The notes under the pieces are model-generated. The model searched no databases and was not told the DNA's origin. It worked only from the letters and a program-made list of their open reading frames with translations. A DNA stretch of 64,000 bases from Xiphias gladius (taxonomy: Eukaryota; Chordata; Actinopteri; Istiophoriformes; Xiphiidae): positions 9,482,517 to 9,546,516 of the forward strand of contig NC_053414.1 of the NCBI RefSeq assembly GCF_016859285.1. Direction: 5' to 3'. The translations under genes and the position numbers were made by a program. Positions 45,751-57,700 of the stretch are shown piece by piece. Numbering within the stretch: position 1 is the first letter of the stretch; the number at the start of each line of letters is the position of its first letter.

Positions 45751-48700
45751 CTGGGAGTTGGATCCCAAAGAAAGAAAGAAAGAAAGAAAGAAAAAAAAGA
45801 GTTTAGTTGATAATGAGGCTGATACATTCACAGTAGATTAGAGATGTTTTTCTCCCATTGTTAGTCTGAATTTGAAAGATTTCTTTTAAATATGGCCCCA
45901 ATGTTCCTCAACATAGACACACGGGAATCTCCTGGATAATTAACATTACTCAACTAAGTACAATTACTCAAGTACTGAACTTGAGTACAAGTCTGAGGTA
46001 CTTGAACTTGAGTATTATATACCATTTTCTGATACTTTTATACTTCTGCTCTGCTACATTTCACCAGCAAACATTGTACCTTTTACTCCACCACATTTAT
46101 CTGACAGCTTTAAGTACTAGTTACTTTTCAGACTCAGATTGTTATTACCAAATATAATCAACAAATGCATTATGTATTTTATATATTATATGCGTAATTA
46201 TGTATTATTACGGTATAAATGACGCAGCAGTATATAAAGTAGTTAAAATTATCCTCACCTTTACCAGCGGCAACATTAAAGTCATACATACATGAATGCA
46301 TCAATAATTATAATACAATAATTTAATATATATTATTCTGAAACGGATTATTCTACATAATGAGCAGTTTTACTTTTTGCACTTGAAGTATATTTTGATG
46401 CTAATACTTTTGCCCAAGTCAAACTTCTAATGCACGATTTGGATGCACTGTGGTAAAACTACCTTTACTTAGGTGAAAGATCTGAGTTCTTCTTCCACCA
46501 TTGGCAAACAGTTGCTTATTTACACATCCAGCCGTTACAGAGCAACATTATCAGTCATTTGGAGTTGTGTTTCTGGCAACCTGGAGTACGTCCCCACGAA
46601 CTCCTGAGGGGAATATCTGGCTCTTTAGCTGCTAAATGCTCCACTATGTTCACCAGCAAGTTGCTAACTGGGTCTGGATGCTGTTGCTGCCCAGCAGTTG
46701 TTATTCAGTGGGTTTCTCAAGGCTTTTTTGCTGAAAACAGCTGTTTGCTGCGTGAACCACGCTGAGAGCGATTCCGAAACAGTAAAGCTCAGCGCCAGAC
46801 GGCTAAACAATGAGCTGAAACTCACAATAAAGCTCCATAAAGCTGGGGGGAGCCGCCGATTCAGGTGTTAATGCTCTTTAGGTTGATAACCAGCACAAAG
46901 CCTTTCAAACTGTCGCATTGTTTTCATATTGTCATTTTATACATTCCTTTTATAAAAATGTCTATTATAGCCACTTTAAAGTTATTATCCTAAAAATTTT
47001 CCAGGACTCAAACCCCCCCGTTTTTACACTGTTCACAGTCAGCACTACATTAAATGTATTTACATTGAGTAATTATCTCTAGAGATAGTTGCTGTGGGTA
47101 TTCAATATTTGTTGTGTTATCTATTGTGCCTTATGTTATATGCAGCTACATGTAAGCCAAGAAGAGATCACACTTCACTGATCAGCAGGAATCACAGAAA
47201 CACAGGACATGACCCCAAAGGTCAAGGAATCAGAAAACAGGCACAAGCCATAAAACCACAAGGCGGGCTTTACGGTACCCCCCATTGGGCTGACTGAGAT
47301 ATACAGCATATAAAAGACACACACATAGAGCTCAAGTCAGATCTCTTCATGGTATTGCTGCTTGTGCAGACCTGATTGATCTCCGCTCTCTGCAGACAGC
47401 GAATAAATACTCATACTTATTCAATTGAGTTTCCGTACTTTGTTTCCACATCTGAACTGGGAGACTGTGGCTGAAACAGGTCACAACAATTTTGGGGGCT
47501 CGTCCGGGATGTGGTAAATGAAAAGCGGAACATTCGACCTAAAAGAGTTCTTCATGAACAAAAGACTGGGACACAAGCCGGCAACAAAATAAGGTAAGCA
47601 GACACCTGTTAAAACAAAATCTGCGTATTGAATATTTTAAAACTGTGTCCTGTCTGACGTATCGTGCAAGAACTCTGCCCAAAAATAAAATACGAGTATA
47701 ATAAATTAAGATAGAATATAAGTGTGTAAAAGGAAAAGAAGAAAAGTAGACGATAACCGTGGGTGTGGCAAACCCCAACCGCTACTCGACGGAGGGCGGA
47801 TAGAACTGGGTTCTAAGCTGGGTTAGAGTCCCGGGGATTCGACTCCCGAATTCTATCTAAAATTGCGGAACTTGAATTGAACTTTTGAAGAAAATAGAAT
47901 TAATAAAGGGTGAAAGGCCCGTAGGTTGAAGTCCTACAAATCGTCTACTATAAAATAGAGGGTGAAAGGCCCGTGAGGTTGAAGTCCTACAAATCGTATA
48001 CTATAAAACAGAGGGTGAGAGGCCCGTAGGCTGAAGTCCTACAAATACGTGTGTAATAATAATTAATGTGTGTATTTAAACTGTAAAAAAAAAAAAAAAA
48101 AAAAAGGGGGTGCGGGAAAATAAAACTCTGCAATCTTAAGTGGAGGTCAGTGTCATAAGCAGTGTCGTAGCGTGAACTGTAAAGCGGACAGAGGAAACCT
48201 AACGGTGCTAACACAATCTGTCTGCGTGGAGGGAAAACCTCACGGTGTCAACAAAACCACCGGTTCACAGCTACTCGGGGCAGTTGCTCGGCCGTGGCAT
48301 ACAAACTGTCTGGCTGCTAGGCATTGAACCAATACCGGCTAAATAAACGACACGGTTCGTGAATAAAGCCGAAGAGAACAGAGTTTAGAAATATGGATGG
48401 AGAATTTGACAGAGAGATAGAAGATGGAGGATGGAGTCCGGGAGGACTGTGGTTAACACTGCAGGACCAAATGGATAACACCCTCAGGGCCATCGGTTCT
48501 ACATGCACTCAACACAGCAGGGACAAGAAGGTGAATAAAGCTAAAACAAAACTGAAAGAGTTAATAAAAGAAAAGGGCAAGAACCCCACTGATACAGGAT
48601 CCCTAGGCAAATTACTATATGAGAAAATAATGGAAGCTAAAACTAAGAAAGATGAGGCTACAGAGCAGGGAAAACAAGCTGGTCTGTTACAGAGATCGAA

Positions 48701-51700
48701 GCTGAAGAAAAAAGCCGACGAATGGGACATAGAGCGACGGGTTTGGTCTGAACTGACGGTCTGCTGGCAAAGCGTGAAACACCTGCATCAAAAACAACCA
48801 AAGGGAAGCAGTAACTGCATCTGACACCCACACCACTTGCCCACCTCCGTATGTGCCACCCACAGCCACAGCTAGCCTGTACCCCACTCTTTACATAAAT
48901 AGTGGAACCTTAGACATTGGAAAGGATGAGGATGAGGATACAATAGAGTCCTGCAGCACCAGCCAACCATTGTTAGGCACAAGCAGAAAAGCTAGCAGCA
49001 CAACACATAACCAGCCAACTCCAGCAAGGGAGGAACAGATAACCCCGTTCGCAGACCGACGGGCCAGAGAGAGAAATAGGGAAGTGAGTGAAGATGAAAG
49101 GATACAGAGGTTAAAGAAAGTTCAGCAGAGGCAGACAGAGCAGGAAAGACAAGAGGAACTGATACAACAAGAACAGATTGCGCTCCGGCGAAACTAGCGG
49201 CTAGACAGAGAGAAGAAATAGGAAGTTGCGGTGCAAATAGGGAAGGTACAGAAAAGGCCACAATGAGGGCTTCTGGACAATGGGAAGGAGAAGAAGAAGA
49301 AGTAAGGGTCAGAATGCAAGTAAGAGGAGAATACAGGGACGAGATAGAGGAAGAATCACTTCGGGATCAGGTAATACGTATAAAGTGTCACAAGCTGATG
49401 AATGGGGTGGATCAAGCGCTGAACACAGCTGCTAGTCTGACGGATGCCTTAGGACGACGTAGGTCCGAAAGACTGAAGAAGAAACAGGAACAGGAACAGG
49501 GAGTAGATGGACTCTTGTTCCAAGCCCCACTGACAGTGACCCCTGGACATAGAGACCGGTACAAGCCGTTTACCATCGGGGACTTACAATCTATTGTGGA
49601 TAAATTGCCACCAGTCTCTGAAGGTGGTAATATGTGGCTGAGCAAACTTGACTCCCTGACTGCAGGACAGACCCTAGCTCTAGGAGACTTTAGGGCAGTA
49701 GCTGCACGATGTATGACCCCTGGTGACCTAAGAGATGTCGAATATGATGCAGGAACCTCTCGGATACCTGACGAGAATCCTTTTACAACAAACAGCACCA
49801 AAATAGGCACGGCCATGCGCACTAAATTTCCTCTGCCAAACGCTGCAGCCATGCCCAAAATGCGCTGGGACTGCAAACAGAACCCACGCGAATATATCAA
49901 TGAAGCCAAGGAACTGTGGGTAAAGCACACAGGTTGTTGTCCGGGTAACCAGGGTTCGCAGACCGAATGGTTCCGGCAGGCAGTGTTGAAAGGTGTTCCT
50001 GACATAGCCCAACAAAAAATGCGTGACAACCCGGACATGCTGGGCTGTGAGTCCCACGTGTGGGAGAAACACCTTATACATTATCTAACAGCTGCCCAGG
50101 ACAAAAACCAACAGGATCAGGATGAGTTGCAGGATCTGAAGGCCCAGCTGCTTAAATTACAACTTAATGAGGCCAGACAGAAGGTTAGCGATAAAAAGAA
50201 AAACAAAGGAGACCAGCAGGCTAAATTGCTTATGGCTACGCAGGTAGAACCTGAAAGCTGGGACAGCGGTAATGATCAGGCTTATCCGGACCTGTACCCC
50301 ACCCCTCCATGGGGGCCACAACCATCGAGAGGGGGAGGTAGACCTTATAGAGGGAGGGGAGGTTCGCTGAGGGGAGGATTCGAGGTAACATGGGGCGTGG
50401 GTCGTCACGGAGGAATCGTGCTTGTTTCATCTGCGGTGACCCCAACCATTGGGTTGCGACTGCCCTGCAAACCACACGACCTGTGAGGCAGCCCCTACCG
50501 AGAGGAGGAGAGGAAATGGACTGCCACATGCTGTGCATCAGCCAACACCAAGTGCTACTCAGTTCCCGCCTGGTATGATTTTGAGTGACACACCCCACAG
50601 AGCCGCCCTGACAAGTACCTAACGGCAGAACCGGTGCTGTCAGTCACTGTGGAGAACACCACGCTGCCCTTTCTAGTAGATACTGGTGCTACTGTATCTA
50701 CAATAAAGACTGTGCCTAAGAACTCTTTATCATCTGGCGTAATAACGGTGACAGGTTTCTCTGGGGTGTCCATTACTCTGCCATATACCAAACCACTTCC
50801 AACCACAGTGGGAAGACAGACTATGATGCACTCTTTTGTCTACTCTCCTGCAGTCCGTCCTAACCTCCTGGGGCGGGATTTGCTGACCGAATGGGAGCCT
50901 CTATTCTCTGCACACCAGACGGTCTGACAGTAACTTTTCCTGACGCAGATACACTGTAACACCGCCTCTACCCTCTCCAGAGGCCAGTTCCTCATACAGC
51001 CAGTAGGGGAGAAAGCTGCTGACATCTATTGGGGTTTAATACGCAGTGAAACAGCAAAGCACGAGGGCATCCTGTCGGCCTACCTCCATTGGAAGCCCTG
51101 GATTTCTCAGCTACACCCTTATGTGACTCCTCCTGATCCCCTACACGTAACCCTATTTTATGACAGGCAGAGTTCCGAATGGTATGAGAGTCAGTTTCAG
51201 AACAGATCGAGGGACATGAATGGACTATTCACACTAACTGCATTTATGTGGCAAGAGTAGGGGTTGTAGCAGGAGTTGACCTTACAAACGAGCAACAGCA
51301 ATGGTACATGATGGGTGAAGAGGCGGCGCCTCACGTGTCGCTCGCCCTCCATCCTGATCATCAGGCTAAAGAATTAGGGACGATCGTGAGAACAGCATTA
51401 GCACAGACAGATTGGCAGGCTTCAGCCGTGCCCCGTGCACTATTCACCTAAAGCGAAATTTACAAAATTCAGATCACTTGTAACGACACTGCCTTATTGG
51501 AACATGTTCAGGTCTCCAGACACCATGGTAGGGAAAACTGATCACCCGACACAAGCACCATGCTACAGGATCTCCCTAACACCCTGTGATAGCAGGACCC
51601 ACGGACGTGGAGTCTAGTCGAATGTGAACCTATTTCTTTCAGCTTAAATCTCCAGAACCGATTTGGATCAAACAGTACCCACACAAACCAAGGGCTGAAA

Positions 51701-54700
51701 TAGGCATTGCAGATACCATTACTGGCTTGTTACAAAGGGTCTTACAACCATCCACCTCGCAGTGGAACACGCCTATTCTTCCAATCGAAAAGAAAACACG
51801 GGTAAATTTGAATGGCGCATGACCTTAGGGCCATCAACGCTGCACTGTCGACGCCACTATTCCAGTTCCCAACCCGTATGTGGCTTTGACAAACCTTGAA
51901 CCCCAACACCAGTGGTTCACTTGCATTGATCTGGCAAGCGCTTTCTTTTGCCTTCCGCTAGCTGCGGAGTGCAGGGACATCTTTTCGTTTACCTACCAAG
52001 GTCAGCAGCTGACTTACACCAGACTTCCCCAGGGTTTTGCTCTTTCACGGGAATTTTTAATCACGTATTAAAAGACATGTTAGCAGACTGCGACCTGCCT
52101 CCTGACACCACCTTGATTCAGTCGTGGGCGACCTCCTACTCGCTGCCCGACTGCCTCGCTTTGTTTGTGACCACTCGTTCTGTGTTGGCGCACCTTGCAA
52201 AGAAGGATTCAAGGTTAGCAAGGAGAAATTACAAGTTGCACGCAGGGTAGTCTCATTTTTGGGAAGACAGATTTCGCAGAAAGGGTCAGGATTATCCACG
52301 CAGCACAGAGACACCATCTTGCACCATACAAAACCACTCACCGTCAAAGACATGCTTTCCTTCCTAGGCCTTACGGGCTACAGCAGGAATTACATTCCTG
52401 ACTACACCAGCCTCACAACACCCCTTAGGGACATGATCAGAGAACATGGTATCGCCAACCTCACTGCCCAGCTTAACTGGACGGCGCAGGCTGAAGAGGC
52501 CTTTATCAAGCTAAAACAGAGCCTCGCGACGGCATCAGAGCTCGCCATTCCAGACTATACTGCCCCGTTCTTTCTTGATGTTTCTGGAACAAACCTCTGT
52601 GTAAACGGGTATTGTTCCAGAAAAAGGGGGAGAGAGGAGAGTTCTGATGTGCGTCAGCACAATGCTGGACAACATGGAAGCATACCCAACTTGCATACAA
52701 CAAGTAGCTGGCATTGCAAAAATCATTCAAAAAACAGCACACATCGTCATGGACCACCCTCTACACGTTCTAACAACACATAGCGTAGTGGCATATGTCC
52801 AATCCTCTGCATTTACACTCACACCACTGCGTCAAAGACGCATTTGCAACATATTGGAAGCACCAAACCTCACGTTCACACGAAGGCATCAACATGGCAG
52901 AACAGATAGGATCAGGAGAACCCCACCAGTGCACAGAGAAAGTTCAGAAGGAGGAAAAAGGTTAGAGAGGACTTACAAACAGAACCATTGACAGGCGCAA
53001 GACAGTTGTTCACTGACGGTTGTTGCTACAGACATGACCAAAATGGCTTGATCTCCGCGTACGCAGTGGTAGAACAGACGGAACAGGGAACACGCATACT
53101 GAAAGCAGAAAAACTCACAGGACCGCAATCTGCTCAGAGGGCAGAAGTTGTAGCAGTCATTGAGGCTCTCAGAATCGGTCAGGGCCAGAACATCAACATT
53201 TACACTGACTCAGCGTATAGGGTAGGAGCAGTACCGTGAAACTACCACAGTGGTTAAGGACTGGTTTCCTCACAGCGGCCAACAAACCCATTAAACATGA
53301 AACGGAGATGAAACAACTGACAGAAGCACTGATGCTTCCGAAACGAGTTGCAGTAATTAAATGCAAGGGACATGATAAAATGCAGAGTAGCACTAAAACA
53401 GGAAGCAGCAGCGGCAGATGCAGCAGCGAAACAAGCAGCAGGCTACAATCACAATTTGGTAATGCTGTGTGCAGAGACAGAGGCAGTGAAAACAACACAC
53501 AACACTGACACCGAATTAGAGCAGATTAAACAGGAGCAAGACAAAGCCTCTCCACAGGAGAAAACATTACTGATAGCTAGAGGATGCACAAACGTGCAGG
53601 GCATGTGGAGAGGACCGGACGGCAGGTTAATTCTGCCCCCTGGAATCAGACAAACTGCCATTGCAGAAGCACACGGAGTAGGACATGTGGGAGTGGCGCA
53701 GATGATGCGAAATTTGGAGCATTGGTGGCATCCATTTTTGAAAGATATGTGCAGACACCATGTGAACACATGCGAGGAATGCATGCGTTACAACGCCAGG
53801 CCGACAGTCAAACCTCACCCAGGTCACTTCCCATTGATAGCAAAAACAGGTAGCGAAATCATCATTGACTACACAGACATGGTAATGCCAGTCAGGGGCT
53901 TCCGGTATCTGCTGGTGTGCATCGGCGCCTATTCAGGATGGCCAGGCGGTCCCTACAAAGCGAAGATAGCAAAACAGTGATCAAATTCTTAATCAATCAG
54001 TACATTCCCGACACGGGTTCCCTGAGAAAGTAAGAACAGATAATGGTACACATTTCAAAAACAAAGATCTCCAACAGGTTGAACAGTTGCTTGGGCTTAA
54101 GCACAAGTTCGAAATGTACCATCCCCAATCACAGGGCAAGGTAGAAAGAATGAATCAGACTCTCAAGACTAAATTGGGCAAAATCTGTGCACAGACCAAA
54201 TTGACTTGGTTAGGCGCCCTGCCCTAGCACTCATGTCTATTAGAAGCTCGGTAAACCAGAGCAGGATTCACTCCCCATGAGTTGACTACAGGAAGAGCAT
54301 TTCCTGGACCACCGACAAAACTGACAGGACTAGGACACGACTCTCAAACTCTAACTCCAAAGCAGTATTTCCATGAATTACAGAGTCTCGTTGCAGCTTT
54401 TGCAGAACAAGTAGGCGGCGAGCAGGAGGAAAGCGACAACGCCAGAGACTGAGTGGGTGTTACTGAGGGTCATCAAGAGAAAGTGGGCGGAGCCAAGGTG
54501 GACGGACCCTACAAAGTCACGGAACGCACCTCCCATGCTGTCCGGCTGGATGGTAAAGGTGACACCTGGTATCATTGGAGCCAATGTGCAGCGGCTGTGG
54601 CGCCAACCAGGTCACTGAAAAAAACACACAGGGCTCTGTGTGAAGACAACGCTGGAAAGACCACCAATCAACAAGGGACAGAATAATTCCCTGGTGGCAA

Positions 54701-57700
54701 CAAGGGTGAGGTAGTCTAACCAATAACCCTGAGAAGGGAAGAGGTGAAATAGCGTCCTTCTCCATCACGTGGCGTGCCAAGCCACCAACCAGGATCATCG
54801 AGGAGTATGAGGAAGTGAAGAAATGAATGAGCCACTCATCGATTTCTTTGTTTTTGTTGGATGTTGGTAACTATGGTATTCCTTTGGGCACTCATACACC
54901 TGTCCACCACAGGAACCACAGTGTTATAAAACCAGCTGATTGCATTATATTACAAGTATATTTCTCTAAAAATAACGAAAAATAATAAATAATAAAATAA
55001 ATATTTCGCATACTAATAACGAGCTGTGTGACAGTAGAAAGGAAGAAGGTTGTAAGCTGTTTCAGGGGTAACCCCGCCTGAAACATAACAGTAGAATAGC
55101 CTGTTACAAGAAGGACATTGCTAAAATGTTGTATGGAAAATGGAAACCTCTGATAGGAGCAGGAGTCATCTCAGGGATTGTAGTGATAGTAATTTTGTCT
55201 CTAATTGAAGAGACTGCGGAAAAAGCTACAAAGCGAAACAATAGAAACATAACACCTGAGGAAGCATCTTGGGTCCGACGGTAACACTCGGGACACCGAG
55301 CAGTCTGACTTGCTCTTCTGTTCACCCGCTAATGATTCTACAATAGTCATCATACCGTTTACCGCCTTGAAAAACCAATGGAGGCAGAACGGACAGGAGT
55401 GGGGAGGAAGGTATGTATGGTACCTGACTATGGGAACGGGATGGGGTTGGTTGGTAGCTGAAACAGACGGCTATGACTGGTCATCGTACAGCATAGAGAA
55501 TGCGCGAGCGGAGAGACAGAAGGTGAGCATGTCCAAAGATAACCACCAATTAATAATCTCGTACAATTCCACAGGAAGTTCCAAATGCGTTTCATTCACC
55601 CTGGGAGCCTGGTCTAGCGGCTCTGACCCGCAGTTCCCAGTGACGCTATGTTACAACTCGTCTCGCGCCACGGCTGAGGCGACGCCTGCCACTGCTTTAA
55701 AAGGGGGCAGGGTGGTTGTTATCGGAAAAGGCGGCACGGATGATTGGTTTAATATCATTACAGGGATCTCAGCGACGGGGAACAATTGGCTCCTACTTTC
55801 ATGGAGCAAGCATAGCATACTCTAGACAGAGCTGTGTAGTGTGCATGGGATCGAGACCCATGCTACGTATCATCCCGCAGTTATCACACCCGAATGCATT
55901 ATTGATGTCATGAAGAATTCGGCACCAACCTTAGTCAATTGTACCCATTGGGACAGGGTATATCCGTTAACTTTTGCTACCAAATTGAAACCAATCTTTT
56001 CCACAAAAGTGGCTCCGGCTAACTTCACCTGTGTCCAGCTCACTGGCCGAAACGTGCTGGGCAACCTTGACCCTTCCCAATGTGCCGTCAATATCACCAC
56101 CAACGGCGCCTTTAATCCCAAATCGCGAAGCGACATCTGGTGGTGGTGCGGTGAGGACAAATTGTACGATCGCCTCCCTCGCAATTCCTCCGGTTATTGT
56201 GCGATTGTGACCTTACTCCTGCCTGTCTCCCTTTATCCCACTTCAGCGGAGAATTTACTTGATCGTTTTACTAGTCTGGTCCCCTATCGATGGAGACGTA
56301 TCAAGCGCGATACCGGAGCTGCAGCCTGGTTGTCCCAAGGGGACCCCACGTATAATATTGGCGCCATGATAATTCCCCGTATTGACCAGAGGTGTATAAG
56401 TTAATTGGACCAAGACCGTGCCGTGGGGTTTGAATCCACCTAGAATAATGTAATTAGAATTAATCCCATGATAATAGAATTAATTAAATCCATTATAAAG
56501 GAAGGAAACTAATCAATTGACCCAGAAGGATTCTCGGCGGTCCACCCTCGCTTCAAGCCACGCCTCATGGCACAGACTTGCAGACTTGAAAAGGACATGT
56601 TTCATGAAAGAGGGGGGCGATAGTCGATTTTTTCGTAACACAACACTGACTATTATCACCAACACTTACCAAGGCCATTGTAGGGCCGCTGCTGCCAAAA
56701 AAAAGATGAAGGAGCACGATAAAGGATGAAGACACACTGTTGATGGATGTTGTTTGAAATTGATAAGTCCTACAAGTCCCTGGTGTCCTTTGTCGTGCCG
56801 CTGTTTGTGTTGCCCTGTTTGCCCATCCTCTGCTGTGGGTTGCAGTTCCTGGCCTGCATTAGGTCACTGATCACATCACCACTACTGTTGAAGTCGTATC
56901 CCATCATATCAGATGATGTCCCTCTCACCACGAGAGGAGTTGAAATGGGATTTTGAGGGTGTCCTGAGTTTAAGGAGTAATTCAATGAGATAACAATTTT
57001 GTTCTTTTATGTTTTTTCCTTTTCAATGTTGATCTCGTAAACGAGATCAAAAGGGGATTTGTGGGTATTCAATATTTGTTGTGTTATCTATTGTGCCTTA
57101 TGTTATATGCAGCTACATGTAAGCCAAGAAGAGATCACACTTCACTGATCAGCAGGAATCACAGAAACACAGGACATGACCCCAAAGGTCAAGGAATCAG
57201 AAAACAGGCACAAGCCATAAAACCACAAGGCGGGCTTTACGGTACCCCCCATTGGGCTGACTGAGATATACAGCATATAAAAGACACACACATAGAGCTC
57301 AAGTCAGATCTCTTCATGGTATTGCTGCTTGTGCAGACCTGATTGATCTCCGCTCTCTGCAGACAGCGAATAAATACTCATACTTATTCAATTGAGTTTC
57401 CGTACTTTGTTTCCACATCTGAACTGGGAGAGACTGTGGCTGAAACAGGTCACAACATTGCTTTTATTGGTGGTGACGCAGTCTCCCATTTTCATGCTGG
57501 ATTCACAGCATGCGATCCAGTGCAATTTGATCTCATTTATAAAAGCCTTACTGCATCCTGTTCACTCTCCACACGCTGCATTAGAGCTGCATCAAGTCGC
57601 CGCTAATGCAAAACGGAACATTTCCTGGCAAAGCACGGGGTGGCTCTTATTGTGAATCTGCCACAAGAAATGCAGTGGTTTTTTTTTGGGTGGTTGTGCT

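Larger units (their letters stand above)
47093..57457 (+). mobile_element. Gammaretrovirus-like endogenous provirus, full length, coding frames broken
   Basis: A 10.4-kb provirus with two LTRs (47093-47488, 57060-57457), TTGC target duplications directly outside (47089-47092 and 57458-57461), and a tRNA-Pro type primer site. Then follow a leader with tandem repeats, gag, pro, pol (RT, RNase H, integrase with GPY/F module), env with a furin-type site, and a polypurine tract. The 4-bp duplication, tRNA-Pro primer site and GPY/F integrase tail point to a gamma/epsilon-like retrovirus of fish. Every large frame has stops or frame changes, so this copy cannot make full-length proteins as read. It lies in the last CASKIN1 intron, antisense to that gene. 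Leaves open: the closest named fish retrovirus. Confidence 0.97.

Noticed and set aside
47760-47860. tRNA-like sequence with GGGGATTCGACTCCCG
   Set aside because: A T-arm-like hairpin is present, but no acceptor stem, D arm or anticodon arm could be placed; treated as proviral leader.
47908-48055. CRISPR-like array
   Set aside because: Only three adjacent units without unique spacers, in a retroviral leader of a vertebrate genome.
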